Shown here: positions 16,370 through 24,983 of the stretch, in pieces
Position numbering within the stretch: position 1 is the first letter of the stretch
How the letters are laid out: every line of letters begins with the position of its first letter
NCBI GenBank assembly: GCA_937927525.1
Contig: CALBDR010000180.1
Coordinates: 1-44,626, forward strand
Length of the DNA stretch: 44,626 bases
Direction of reading: 5' to 3'
DNA from: an uncultured Candidatus Melainabacteria bacterium
Lineage (GTDB): Bacteria > Cyanobacteriota > Vampirovibrionia > LMEP-6097
Position numbers and translations under genes: made by a program
Notes under the pieces: model-generated
What the model was told of the DNA's origin: nothing
Seen by the model: the letters and a program-made list of their open reading frames with translations, nothing else
Databases searched by the model: none

Positions 16370-17033
16370 TTCGTGGTGCTCCTTATTCCTTTTCCTCTTT
16401 AGTGACCTTGTTTTAGTCCCTGTGATCTCGCACTAATGATATAGGCAAAATACGGAAGGAAATATCAGGGGCAACCCTAACTCCAAACGAAATATTTTAT
16501 TATCTATTTATATATATCGGCACTTTTTTCAAAAACTTTAGCTTTTTTTGAAAAAAAATAAAAAAATTTTTAAAAAAGTTTAGGAATTTCTCCTATTACT
16601 AATATATCGGTATCGTTCGTTTAAATCAATAGTATTTTTTTTATCTAATCCCTAAGAATTAAGGATATTTAATTAAGGCTTGGTGATAGGCAAAAAAACT
16701 TACTGCTTAGCTTTATTAACCTAAAGTTTTGAATTAAGGTACTGCTTATATTGGATTAAACCTAAGGTTTTTGATTATGAATTATTTAACTTAGAGAAAT
16801 ATTTTCTACTAAGTGTCTTTGATTAGACATTGTTTTTTTGATCTAGATCGTCATTATACAGTTAATCTAGCTTTAAGACCCACTTTTCATTGACTTGAAT
16901 TAATCAATACTTGCTAGGTTATTTTTGAAAGATACCTAACACATATATTTATTTCATGACAAAATTATAGTTTCTTAACGATAAAAGTTTACTTTATTTA
17001 CTATTAAGAATTAAAATTAAACTTAAGCTAAAT
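16370..17033. other. 664-bp gene-free divergent regulatory region
   Basis: No credible reading frame on either strand. It lies between the divergent LuxR-type gene and ftsH, and is very AT-rich. It holds a homopolymer hairpin (16524-16535 with 16545-16556), a 13-bp palindrome AAACCTAAGGTTT (16758-16770), and an imperfect direct repeat of about 25 bp (16715-16739 and 16755-16779) that contains it. I could not assign a convincing promoter to ftsH, which also lacks a Shine-Dalgarno. The repeats may be a regulator's binding sites. Confidence 0.6.
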
Positions 17034-19034
17034 ATGAAAAAACTTCCAGCTACTTTACCTTTAATCATTTTAATTCTATTTTTAACTCTTTTTGCCATGA
17101 GTTTAATGGGGCAAGAGAACGAAAGAAAGATTCTTAGTTATAGTGACTTTATTAAAAGAGCTCTACCTGATGATGATAGAACACCTGTCTATAAAGTTGA
17201 ACTTACGAATGGTGACGATGTTGCAAAAATTGAAGATAGAGATGGTGAAGTTTATTTCGCCAGAATCCCAGCTAGTATTTTAGGTGCTAATCAAGATCTC
17301 GCAGATAAATTAGTAGATAAAGGTATAGCTGTTGATGTAAAAGCTCAGCCTAATGAGGGGTTCTGGATTAATATTCTTTCGAACTTTATAGTTCCTATTG
17401 CCTTGTTTGGTTTATTCATTTTCATGCTCAGGAATGCTAGCGGTGGCGGTCCTATGTCTTTCGGTAAGAGTAGAGCGAAGATGATGACTAAGGATATCAA
17501 TGTAACCTTTGATGATGTTGCAGGTATCGCTGAAAGTAAAAGAGAATTAGAGGAAATCGTAGATTTCCTTAAGAGAACAGAGAAGTATAAAGCCCTCGGA
17601 GCTAAAGTCCCTAAAGGTGTTTTGCTGATAGGTCCTCCTGGATGTGGTAAGACTTTACTCGCTAAAGCAGTGGCTGGTGAGGCAGGAACACCTTTCTTTA
17701 GTATCAGTGGTTCTGATTTCGTGGAGATGTTTGTTGGTGTTGGTGCTAGTCGTGTGCGTGATTTATTTGAACAAGCCAAGAAAAATGCTCCATGTATAGT
17801 TTTTATCGATGAGATTGATGCTGTTGGTAGACAGAGGAGTGGTATGTCAGGTGGCGGTAACGATGAACGAGAACAAACTCTTAACCAGTTACTTGTCGAG
17901 ATGGATGGTTTTCAACCTAATTCTGGAATTATAGTTTTAGCTGCTACTAATAGACCTGATGTACTTGATAAAGCGCTTCTAAGACCAGGAAGATTTGATA
18001 GAAAAGTATCTATAGATACTCCTGATTTATCTGGTAGAGAACAGATTTTAAATGTTCATGTTCGTGGTAAGCCTATTGCTGAAGGAGTTAACATTAAGAC
18101 ATTTGCTAAAAGAACTCCTGGATTTAGTGGAGCAGATTTAATGAATTTGGTTAATGAAGCAGCTATTTTAGCTGCTCGTGAAGATGAAAAAGAGATTTCA
18201 AGTAAGCACTTAGATGAAGCGATAGATAAGGTTGCCATCGGTCCTGAGAAGAGGAGCAAAATTATTAAACCTAAAGATCAGTTAAATACTGCAATCCATG
18301 AGATGGGGCATACTTTAGTTAATATTTATAAAGAATCTAAAAATGAATTTCATAAGGTCACAATTATTCCTAGAGGAATGGCATTAGGTTTAACTTGGTC
18401 TACTGAAGAAGAATATAAGGTTTCTGCTTCAGAGAAGCATCTGAAAGTAGAGATGATGGTGCTTTTAGGTGGTAGAGTTGCTGAAGAGATTATTTTTGGT
18501 AAAGAAAATGTAACTACGGGTGCATCTAATGATATGGAAAGATGTACTGCTATCGCAAGGTCTATGATTACTAGATATGGTATGAATAGAGATTTAGGGA
18601 TAGTCGCTTATGGTGATAAGGATGGAAATCCCTTATTAGGACAAAGTCATGTAAGTCAGAACTATAGTGATGAGTTCGCGATGAAAATTGATGAGGAAGT
18701 TAAGGATTTAATTAGCACTTTATACGAGGAAGTAAAATCACTTTTATTAGAAAAGAAAGAAATTCTTTTAGGTACATCTCAAGAACTTATTAAAAAGGAA
18801 ACTTTAGATAAAGACGAAGTTTTCGATACTATTAAAGCTATTGAGAATCATGAATATAATATTCTATCTTTAGAGGAGATGGAAAAAATTGCTACTTCAC
18901 GTATGCCAGAAAGAGTTGAAACTATGATTCGTGAAGAAGAAGAGAAACGTAAGAAAGAAAGAGAAAAATTACGTTTAGAAGAAGAACAGATAAAGACTGA
19001 AGACGATAATAATAATGAAGAACCTAACTTGTAA
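17034..19034 (+). CDS. ftsH: ATP-dependent zinc metalloprotease FtsH
   Basis: A membrane-anchored AAA+ protease for membrane-protein quality control. Of 666 residues, the first about 25 are a membrane helix, and a second helix lies near 115-133 after a short periplasmic domain. AAA: Walker A 'GPPGCGKT' (200-207), Walker B 'IVFIDEIDAVGRQR', second region of homology 'ATNRPDVLDKALLRPGRFDR'. The zinc protease site is 'HEMGH' (422-426), with D500 as the probable third ligand. The C-terminus is a long charged helix rich in Glu and Lys. Its last 20 bases overlap the start of alaS, suggesting translational coupling. Confidence 0.97.
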   Translation: MKKLPATLPLIILILFLTLFAMSLMGQENERKILSYSDFIKRALPDDDRTPVYKVELTNGDDVAKIEDRDGEVYFARIPASILGANQDLADKLVDKGIAVDVKAQPNEGFWINILSNFIVPIALFGLFIFMLRNASGGGPMSFGKSRAKMMTKDINVTFDDVAGIAESKRELEEIVDFLKRTEKYKALGAKVPKGVLLIGPPGCGKTLLAKAVAGEAGTPFFSISGSDFVEMFVGVGASRVRDLFEQAKKNAPCIVFIDEIDAVGRQRSGMSGGGNDEREQTLNQLLVEMDGFQPNSGIIVLAATNRPDVLDKALLRPGRFDRKVSIDTPDLSGREQILNVHVRGKPIAEGVNIKTFAKRTPGFSGADLMNLVNEAAILAAREDEKEISSKHLDEAIDKVAIGPEKRSKIIKPKDQLNTAIHEMGHTLVNIYKESKNEFHKVTIIPRGMALGLTWSTEEEYKVSASEKHLKVEMMVLLGGRVAEEIIFGKENVTTGASNDMERCTAIARSMITRYGMNRDLGIVAYGDKDGNPLLGQSHVSQNYSDEFAMKIDEEVKDLISTLYEEVKSLLLEKKEILLGTSQELIKKETLDKDEVFDTIKAIENHEYNILSLEEMEKIATSRMPERVETMIREEEEKRKKEREKLRLEEEQIKTEDDNNNEEPNL

Positions 19035-21804
19035 TGAAATTAGAGAAGCTTGGATAGAGTTTTTTGAAGCTGGAAAGAATAAATTAAATTTAAAGCATAA
19101 GTTTTTTAAAAGTGCTTCATTAGTCCCTGATAACCCTACTTTACTTTTAAACGCTGCTGGTATGGTGCCTTTTGTGCCTTATTTTATTGGAGCTGCGGCT
19201 TTGCCCGAGCCCCCTAGAGCTGTAAGTATTCAAAAGTGTGCACGTGTGGGTGGTAAAGATAGTGATCTTGCTAATATCGGCTATACACCTAGGCACCATA
19301 GTTTCTTTGAGATGTTAGGCAATTTTTCTTTTGGAGATTACTTTAAAAAAGAAGCTATAGAAATGGCTTGGGAATTTGTTACTGAAGTTTTAGGTTTAGA
19401 TAAGAATAGGCTTTATGTTTCTATCTTTGCTGGGGATAAGGAAAGAGCTTTTGATCATGAGGCAAATCAAATCTGGAAAAAAGCTTTAAAAGATTCTTTT
19501 AGTGAAGTAGAAATTGAGAAAAGAATTTGGCGTTTTGGTGCTAAGGATAATTTCTGGGGACCTCCTGGTCCTAGTGGTCCATGTGGTCCATGTAGCGAAA
19601 TATATTATGATCTTGGTGAAGGTCCTATACCAGAACTTGGTTCTGGAGAATTTGATGACAGATTTATTGAAATCTGGAATTTGGTTTTTATGGAATTTGA
19701 GAAAGATGAGGAAGGGAATTTTAAGCCTCTTGACCAGAAGAATATAGATACAGGTGCTGGACTTGAAAGAATTGCTTTAGTCCTTCAGAAGGTTAATAAT
19801 ACTTTTGAAACTGATGAATTAAAGACTTTAATTGATTTTGTTAGAGCTGAAATTAATAGAAAATTACCCCAGATAAAGCTAGATGCTAATCCTGAGAATT
19901 TAAGTTACTTAAAGATAGTGGTAGACCATCTAAGGTGTGCTAGCTTTCTTATCGCAGATGGAGTTAGACCGAGTAATTTAAGTCGTGGCTATGTACTTAG
20001 AATGCTTATTAGAAGAGCTGCTAGATTCTTATATAAGTTAGGACTTCGTGAGCAGTCTTTTCTCGCTGAATTATCGAAAAAAGTTATAGAGATTTACTCT
20101 AAGTTCTATAGTGAACTTGATTTAAATAAAGAGAATATTGAATCTGTTCTGAAGAAAGAAGAGGAACAGTTCTCTAAAACTATTGAAAATGGCTTATATA
20201 AATTAAATGAAAATATTGCCGAAGCTTCAGCTAAGATACTTGATGGTAACTTTGTTTTTGATCTTTATTCAACATATGGTTTTCCACTCGAGTTAACAGA
20301 AGATATAGCTTTAGAAAAAGACTTAGTGATTGATTATGAAGCATATGAAGCAGCGAAAGCTAAGCATTCGGAAGCTTCGTCATCTGATAACTTTAGTAAT
20401 TCAGTATTAGCTGATCAAAAGATTTCAAAGGCTTTATTAGAATTTCCTGAAACTGAATTTTTAGGCTATGATTCAGAAGAAAATGAAGCTACTGTGCTCG
20501 CGATTTTTGATTCTGAAAGTGAAAGTCTTGAGGCTATTAATATAAAAGAACTTGCCGCGAAGAATGAAGACACTAAAGTTCAATTAAAGGTTTTATTAGA
20601 TAAAACAGTTTTTTATGCCGAGTCAGGTGGGCAGCTTGCTGATAAAGGTTTTCTTATAAAGGAAGTGACCAGTGATAAAGACACTTCATCTAGTCAACTA
20701 ATTAAAGTTACTAATGTAAAAGTAAAAGAAGCTAGATCATTACATATTATTGAGTTTGACCTTCATAAAGATTCTGTAGCATTAAATACTGAAGATATCC
20801 TGAAAGTTGGTGATAAAGTAAAAGCTGAAATCAATAAAAATGAAAGAGCACTTACTAAAATTCATCATAGTGCTTGTCATCTTTTACAAGCTGCGCTTAG
20901 AAAAGTGTTAGGGAATTCTGTTCAGCAGGCAGGTTCACAAGTATGTGCTGAATACACTAGGTTTGACTTTAACTTTGATAGAGGGCTTAATAAAGATGAA
21001 ATAAATAAAGTTGAAAAGCAGTTGAATGATTGGATTAAAGCTAGCTTCCCTGTAGAAACTATTGAAACAGATTTTGATGAAGCTATTAAAATGGGAGCTC
21101 TTGCTTTCTTTGAAGATAAGTATGAAGGTAATGTTCGCGTTTTGAAAATGGGAAATGAAACTGAGCTTGCTTCGATGGAACTCTGTGGTGGAACCCACGT
21201 AAACAATATTGCTGAAATTCAGAAAGTGAAAATTGCAAGTGAATCTTCTGTTGCTGCTGGAATCAGAAGAATTAAACTGTTCGCGGCAAGTCTAGCCGAT
21301 AAGTTTATCGCAGAGGAAGAAGCTAAAGCTAAAGCTACTGAAGAGGAAGCTGCGAAAAAAGCAGTGGAAAAAGAAGCCGCAAAAAAAGCGAAGCAAGAAA
21401 TTCTTCAGCAGGCTAGAGAGAAACTTGATGATATTTTAAGCTCTGCTCATAGTGAAGCTAATAGAAAGTATGTAATTTGTCATTTGAATGAGATTTTTGA
21501 TTCTGGTTTAGATGCAGATACTATAAAAGAACTTGCAAATGATCTTAAAGTTAAGATTGAAGCTGAAAATAATGAGGCTTGGTTGTTCTTGATTAGTGAA
21601 TTTCAAGGGAAAGTGGTGCTTTTGGGTTCATGTTCTAAAAACTTAGCTAAAGAAGATAAGTACCGTGTGAATAATATTGTTAAAGAAGCTGCGTCTATCT
21701 GTAAAGGTGGCGGTGGTGGTCGACCTGATTTCGCTCAGGCTGGTGCTAAAGATCCTAGTAAGATTAAAGAAGCAGTTGAAAAAGTAAAAAGTTTAGTGTT
21801 TTAG
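19015..21804 (+). CDS. alaS: Alanyl-tRNA synthetase
   Basis: Charges tRNA-Ala with alanine. The start (ATG at 19015) lies inside the end of ftsH and gives the usual beginning: 'NEIREAWIEFFEAG' followed by 'LVPDNPTLLLNAAGM'. Class II catalytic core about 1-245 ('RHHSFFEMLGNFSFGDYF', 'GPSGPCGPCSEIYYD', 'DTGAGLERI'). The editing domain has zinc residues in 'HHSACHLLQAAL' and 'ELCGGTHV'. A C-Ala domain is at the end ('KGGGGGRPDFAQAGAKD'). Length (929 residues) is at the long end for the family, partly because of an Ala/Lys/Glu-rich helical stretch (about 765-805). Confidence 0.97.
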   Translation: MKNLTCNEIREAWIEFFEAGKNKLNLKHKFFKSASLVPDNPTLLLNAAGMVPFVPYFIGAAALPEPPRAVSIQKCARVGGKDSDLANIGYTPRHHSFFEMLGNFSFGDYFKKEAIEMAWEFVTEVLGLDKNRLYVSIFAGDKERAFDHEANQIWKKALKDSFSEVEIEKRIWRFGAKDNFWGPPGPSGPCGPCSEIYYDLGEGPIPELGSGEFDDRFIEIWNLVFMEFEKDEEGNFKPLDQKNIDTGAGLERIALVLQKVNNTFETDELKTLIDFVRAEINRKLPQIKLDANPENLSYLKIVVDHLRCASFLIADGVRPSNLSRGYVLRMLIRRAARFLYKLGLREQSFLAELSKKVIEIYSKFYSELDLNKENIESVLKKEEEQFSKTIENGLYKLNENIAEASAKILDGNFVFDLYSTYGFPLELTEDIALEKDLVIDYEAYEAAKAKHSEASSSDNFSNSVLADQKISKALLEFPETEFLGYDSEENEATVLAIFDSESESLEAINIKELAAKNEDTKVQLKVLLDKTVFYAESGGQLADKGFLIKEVTSDKDTSSSQLIKVTNVKVKEARSLHIIEFDLHKDSVALNTEDILKVGDKVKAEINKNERALTKIHHSACHLLQAALRKVLGNSVQQAGSQVCAEYTRFDFNFDRGLNKDEINKVEKQLNDWIKASFPVETIETDFDEAIKMGALAFFEDKYEGNVRVLKMGNETELASMELCGGTHVNNIAEIQKVKIASESSVAAGIRRIKLFAASLADKFIAEEEAKAKATEEEAAKKAVEKEAAKKAKQEILQQAREKLDDILSSAHSEANRKYVICHLNEIFDSGLDADTIKELANDLKVKIEAENNEAWLFLISEFQGKVVLLGSCSKNLAKEDKYRVNNIVKEAASICKGGGGGRPDFAQAGAKDPSKIKEAVEKVKSLVF

Positions 21805-22532
21805 TGAAGTTCTTAGGACTATGTTTATATAATTTGTATTTATCTTTCATGCAGATTTTTAAGTCTCGTATTGAAAGAGGTGAGCTTGTTAGACAAATCG
21901 TATTTATCGCTTATGAATCTTTACCTATGATTCTAGTTTTAACTTGTGTAAGTAGTTTGATTATTACTGTAAATACTGCTACTGAACTTGCTAAATATGG
22001 TGGTCGGGAATTAATTGGGGCTGCGATTACTTTGAGTAACCTACAAGAAATTACTCCAATCTTCATATCTTTTGCGATTATGGCTAGATGTGGTACAGCG
22101 TTTACTGCAGAAATTGCGACTATGAAGATTAGTGATCAAATTAATGCTTTACAAATCATGAAAGTTGATCCTTTATATTATCTTTTTACCCCTAGGTTGC
22201 TTGCAATTATATTAGTCACTCCCTTTATTCTTGCGATTGCAGCATTTGTTAGTACTATTTCAGGGATGATTATGGCCAATATCTCCATAAAGTTAGAATA
22301 TGTTGAGTTTTTAGACTCAGCATGGCGCTATGCGACGATGAAAGAGTATTTTTACCCTTTGTTAAAAACCGAAATATTCAATATTTTTATGATTATGATA
22401 GTTGTATCTACAGCACTTACCTGTGGGAACTCATCTAAAGATGTTGGTTTAGCTACAAGTAGGGCTTCAACTGCAGTGATTATAGGTGTTGTAATAATTA
22501 ATGGCTTTCTGACACCGATTTTGTATCATTAA
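21804..22532 (+). CDS. mlaE: MlaE-family ABC permease (lipid transport)
   Basis: A 242-residue inner-membrane permease of the Mla/TGD1 type, which moves phospholipids between membranes in double-membraned cells. The sequence shows the family's sequence of helices, with 'ESLPMILVLTCVSSLIITVNT', 'TPIFISFAIMARCGTAFTAEI' and the coupling-helix region 'MKISDQINALQIMKVDPLYYLFTPR'. The start is GTG at 21804, sharing one base with the alaS stop. No MlaF ATPase or MlaD substrate-binding gene is nearby, so partners must be encoded elsewhere. It is the last gene of the ftsH-alaS-mlaE run. Confidence 0.9.
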   Translation: MKFLGLCLYNLYLSFMQIFKSRIERGELVRQIVFIAYESLPMILVLTCVSSLIITVNTATELAKYGGRELIGAAITLSNLQEITPIFISFAIMARCGTAFTAEIATMKISDQINALQIMKVDPLYYLFTPRLLAIILVTPFILAIAAFVSTISGMIMANISIKLEYVEFLDSAWRYATMKEYFYPLLKTEIFNIFMIMIVVSTALTCGNSSKDVGLATSRASTAVIIGVVIINGFLTPILYH

Positions 22533-22552
22533 AACAAGATTCTTTTTTTTCT

Positions 22553-22574
22553 TTACATATTATGTAATTTTTTT
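22553..22574 (+). terminator. Weak terminator after mlaE
   Basis: A 7-bp AT-rich inverted repeat (TTACATA / TATGTAA, 22553-22567, one central base) is followed directly by seven T. The stem is weak, with only one G-C pair, so confidence is low. Confidence 0.3.
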
Positions 22575-22581
22575 GCAAAAT

Positions 22582-22622
22582 TTAACTCTACCTTAACTAA
22601 AAATACCAATTATCTTTATAAG
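22582..22622 (+). promoter_or_regulatory. TTAAC-repeat promoter element (site 6) of the sigma-factor operon
   Basis: TTAACT (22582-22587), 5 nt, TTAACT (22593-22598), 9 nt, AATTAT (22608-22613) as -10. An alternative -10, TATAAG (22617-22622), stands 18 bp from the second repeat read as a -35. The leader to the membrane-protein gene would be over 100 nt. Confidence 0.55.
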
Positions 22623-22698
22623 TATGGCCCCATTTCTTGATATTTGACACTATTTTCATGTTCTTAGCTTACGAAAAAAAGCTGGAGAATTATGGAAT

Positions 22699-22758
22699 AT
22701 GATTATTAAGTCTTGGAGCGAATCCCTAAAAAGGGCAGTGAAGGATGGTAGAGAGTAA
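22699..22758 (+). CDS. Possible 19-residue leader peptide
   Basis: A short frame, 'MIIKSWSESLKRAVKDGRE', has a GGAG about 11 bases upstream and overlaps the start of the next gene by 14 bases in another frame. It may couple translation of the two-helix membrane protein, but a frame this short could be chance. Confidence 0.25.
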   Translation: MIIKSWSESLKRAVKDGRE

Positions 22759-23110
22759 AGACGCAATAAAATCATCACTAAGGGCTCAACTCGAGAACTA
22801 CTCGAAGTTGGTTCCTACTTTGGCAGGTTTAGTTTTTATGCTCTGTACTTCTATACTCCTAGTTTTAAGGCTTATGTCTGATGATAGTGCAGATATTGCT
22901 GATGTCATCGCAGATACATTTCTAGTCTCAATTGTAATATCACTACTTTGTTTTGTGGTATTAAGATTGCTGGTTGTTCCTGTTCAAAGAGCTCATATAA
23001 AGAGTTTTGGTAAGAAGCGTGAACTCCGGTTACAGAGGAGAGAGGAGGAGCTTGCGATGAGATACAGGAAACTGCAAAGTTTTGATTCAGAGTCGAAGCA
23101 GAAGAAATAA
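22745..23110 (+). CDS. Small two-helix membrane protein upstream of the sigma factor
   Basis: A 121-residue protein that I do not recognise. A polar N-terminus of about 22 residues is followed by two membrane helices (about 23-42 'VPTLAGLVFMLCTSILLVLR' and about 58-78 'FLVSIVISLLCFVVLRLLVV'), separated by a short acidic loop ('SDDSADIADVIAD'). A strongly basic, probably coiled cytoplasmic tail follows ('KKRELRLQRREEELAMRYRK'). It ends 24 bases before the sigma-factor gene and shares its promoter. Membrane topology plus a basic tail next to a sigma factor would suit a regulator or a flagellar/secretion accessory protein, but this is conjecture. Confidence 0.75.
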   Translation: MVESKDAIKSSLRAQLENYSKLVPTLAGLVFMLCTSILLVLRLMSDDSADIADVIADTFLVSIVISLLCFVVLRLLVVPVQRAHIKSFGKKRELRLQRREEELAMRYRKLQSFDSESKQKK

Positions 23111-23134
23111 GGTGAATAGGAAAGGGATCAATTT

Positions 23135-24010
23135 ATGCAAGGCAGTTCAACACAGTTTGAATCAAAGGGGAACACGTCAAAGAAAAAGCATGTGCTACTT
23201 TCAAGTTCTTTAAATTTGGATCTTAAAAGTGTTGAAAGAAAAGCGGAGAGTAATAGATTGTGGGCTAGATATAATAACAAATCAAATCGCAGAGCTGAAA
23301 TGAGAGAACAGCTCATAATTAGATACGCCCATCTTGTAAACTGGGTTGCTGGAAGATTTCCACATATCGAAACTGCTGACTTTGATAGAGAAGACCTCGT
23401 CGGTTATGGAACTATAGGTTTAATTGAAGCTATTGATAGATTTGATAATACGAAAGATTGTTCCTTTGAAACTTTTGCTACAAGCCGGATTCGGGGAGCA
23501 ATTCTTGATTTTTTAAGATCAAGAGATTTTCTTTCTAGAAACAGTAGAGAGAGAGTGAAACGGTTCAGTACCAGATTAGCAGACTTAGAGAAGAAGTTAG
23601 GTAGAAGTCCTTCAGAAGCAGAAATTAAACAACATCTTTTAATTGAAGATTCAGAATTAAGAGTTTTAAAGCAAGAATCAAGCGCTATAATATTTTCTTT
23701 AGATGCACAGGAAAATGGTAATTCATCTTCAGATGATGGAGCAACAGCTCTCGTAGATAAAATGCCTTCGCAGACTGAAGCTACAGAAAGTTTAGCTGAA
23801 GGTAACCTTGTCAGAGATAAATTAGCGCAAGCGATTGATAATTTAAAAGAAAGAGAAAGATTAATCATCTCACTCTATCACTATGAGAAATTAACTTTTA
23901 AAGAGATAGGAACAGTTTTAGAAATATCAGAGTCAAGAGCAAGTCAACTTCATCAAAAAGCTTTGCAGAAATTGAGAGTTATGATGAAAGATTTTGAGGT
24001 TGATGTTTAA
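23135..24010 (+). CDS. RNA polymerase sigma factor, FliA/WhiG type (group 3)
   Basis: A 291-residue alternative sigma factor. Region 2: 'LIIRYAHLVNWVAGRFPHI', 'DFDREDLVGYGTIGLIEAID', 'SFETFATSRIRGAILDFLRS'. Region 3: 'SRERVKRFSTRLADLEKKLG' and 'RSPSEAEIKQHL'. Region 4: 'LKERERLIISLYHYEKLTFK' and 'EIGTVLEISESRASQLHQKA'. The 'RIRGAILD' signature and the 'WARYN' start place it with FliA/WhiG/SigB-like factors. These commonly control flagella, motility or development. An AGGAAAGGG ribosome-binding site precedes the ATG. An N-terminal extension of about 40 polar residues is unusual. No flagellar gene lies in the window, so the regulon cannot be told from here. Confidence 0.93.
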   Translation: MQGSSTQFESKGNTSKKKHVLLSSSLNLDLKSVERKAESNRLWARYNNKSNRRAEMREQLIIRYAHLVNWVAGRFPHIETADFDREDLVGYGTIGLIEAIDRFDNTKDCSFETFATSRIRGAILDFLRSRDFLSRNSRERVKRFSTRLADLEKKLGRSPSEAEIKQHLLIEDSELRVLKQESSAIIFSLDAQENGNSSSDDGATALVDKMPSQTEATESLAEGNLVRDKLAQAIDNLKERERLIISLYHYEKLTFKEIGTVLEISESRASQLHQKALQKLRVMMKDFEVDV

Positions 24011-24041
24011 ATAAGGATTTTTATTGTTTATTTCACAGTCA

Positions 24042-24132
24042 GACATTAGCTTAATGAAATTTTAGGATCGGTTTTTTAGTACATTTTCTTTGAAAATGTT
24101 AAAACTCAAAAAAATTTCATTAAACTAAGTCT
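24042..24132 (+). terminator. Long imperfect hairpin after the sigma-factor gene
   Basis: A 12-bp perfect stem (24051-24062 with 24112-24123) is extended outward to 24042 and 24132. A second hairpin sits at its tip (24081-24088 with 24092-24099). No U-tract follows. It may end the sigma operon or be a small structured RNA. Confidence 0.45.
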
Positions 24133-24209
24133 ACTATGAAAACATAAAACCCCTTATTTAAATATCTATTTAGAAGATATGAAGCTTTACTTTTTTAAGT
24201 TAACAGTTT

Positions 24210-24243
24210 TATAATATAAACACGGTATAACACTTAGTGTTAT
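24210..24243 (+). promoter_or_regulatory. Promoter and palindromic operator of the toxin-antitoxin pair
   Basis: A perfect TATAAT (24210-24215) is followed by a 17-bp palindrome (24227-24243; ATAACACT, central T, AGTGTTAT) placed over the expected transcription start. The toxin starts 9 bases later. This is the usual place for autorepression by an Xre-type antitoxin. No good -35 box is visible. Confidence 0.65.
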
Positions 24244-24252
24244 GGTTGAGGT

Positions 24253-24636
24253 TTGAAGTTAACTAAACTATATTATGCAAAATCATTTCTGAGATTTATA
24301 AAATCGGAGAAAATTACTGTGTCATCTTTAATTACAGCTGTTGAAGAACTTGAAAAGAAAAAAATTGATGTGAATCTTGGTGGAAATGTCTATAAACAAA
24401 GAATTGCTAGCCTAAATAAAGGTAAATCAGGAGGGTATCGCTCAATCTTATTTTTCAAGAGAGGGGATAAAGCTTTTTTTATTCATGGATTTGCAAAAAA
24501 AGATAAAGCTAATATTTCAAAAGAGGATTTAAAGGTTTATAAAAAAGCTGCTCCATATTTTTTAAACCTTTCAAATAAACAAATACAAGAATTAATAACA
24601 CATAAAGAATTATTTGAGGTGAATAGGAATGAGTAA
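24253..24636 (+). CDS. RelE/HigB-type toxin
   Basis: A 127-residue protein of the RelE/HigB-2-like toxin family (Pfam RelE, PF06296, formerly DUF1044). These are usually mRNA-cleaving ribosome-associated RNases. The diagnostic run is 'YKQRIASLNKGKSGGYRSIL' followed by 'FFIHGFAKKDKANISKEDL', with conserved Lys/Arg residues that form the active surface in the family. The TTG at 24253 is the first possible start after an in-frame stop; its GAGG is very close, so it may be weakly translated. The antitoxin gene overlaps by 8 bases. Toxin-first order matches HigBA systems. Confidence 0.85.
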   Translation: MKLTKLYYAKSFLRFIKSEKITVSSLITAVEELEKKKIDVNLGGNVYKQRIASLNKGKSGGYRSILFFKRGDKAFFIHGFAKKDKANISKEDLKVYKKAAPYFLNLSNKQIQELITHKELFEVNRNE

Positions 24637-24967
24637 AACAAATAATAAAAAATATAAATCTAAAGCATTAGAAGATCTTCACGAAGGTTTATCGGCACTA
24701 AAAAAAATAGGAATTATAGATAAAGTCACTATGGATAAGTTTGATGAAGACTGTTTGATGCCATGCGATGACATTAGCGCATCTAAAATCATAGAGATAA
24801 GACAGAGTTTAAATCTTTCTCAACCAGTTTTTGCAAATTATTTAAATGTGAGTAAAAACCTTGTCTCAGCTTGGGAAAGAGGAGAAAGGAAGCCAGGAGG
24901 ACCAGCTTCTAGGCTTTTGAAAATTATTGAGCATAATGGTCTTGAGGTTTTTCATGTTGGGGAGTGA
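24629..24967 (+). CDS. HigA/Xre-type antitoxin
   Basis: A 112-residue protein. The C-terminal half is a helix-turn-helix of Xre/NadS type ('IIEIRQSLNLSQPVFANYLN', 'VSKNLVSAWERGERKPGGPA', 'SRLLKIIEHNGLEVFHVGE'). The N-terminal about 50 residues would bind the toxin. A GAGGTGA lies before its ATG. It is probably the repressor acting at the 17-bp palindrome upstream of the toxin. The next gene is convergent, 16 bases away. Confidence 0.85.
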   Translation: MSKTNNKKYKSKALEDLHEGLSALKKIGIIDKVTMDKFDEDCLMPCDDISASKIIEIRQSLNLSQPVFANYLNVSKNLVSAWERGERKPGGPASRLLKIIEHNGLEVFHVGE

Positions 24968-24983
24968 TAAAGAGATGAAATTA

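Noticed and set aside
16960..17033. TTAACG before ftsH as a member of the TTAAC-repeat set
   Set aside because: No second TTAA at 11-12 bp and no -10 at the common distance.
20922..21206. Two minus-strand frames inside alaS
   Set aside because: Shadows of the editing domain; no start signals.
24253..24967. A genomic island or prophage around the toxin-antitoxin pair
   Set aside because: No integrase, tRNA target, flanking direct repeat or phage gene is present; the pair alone is not enough.
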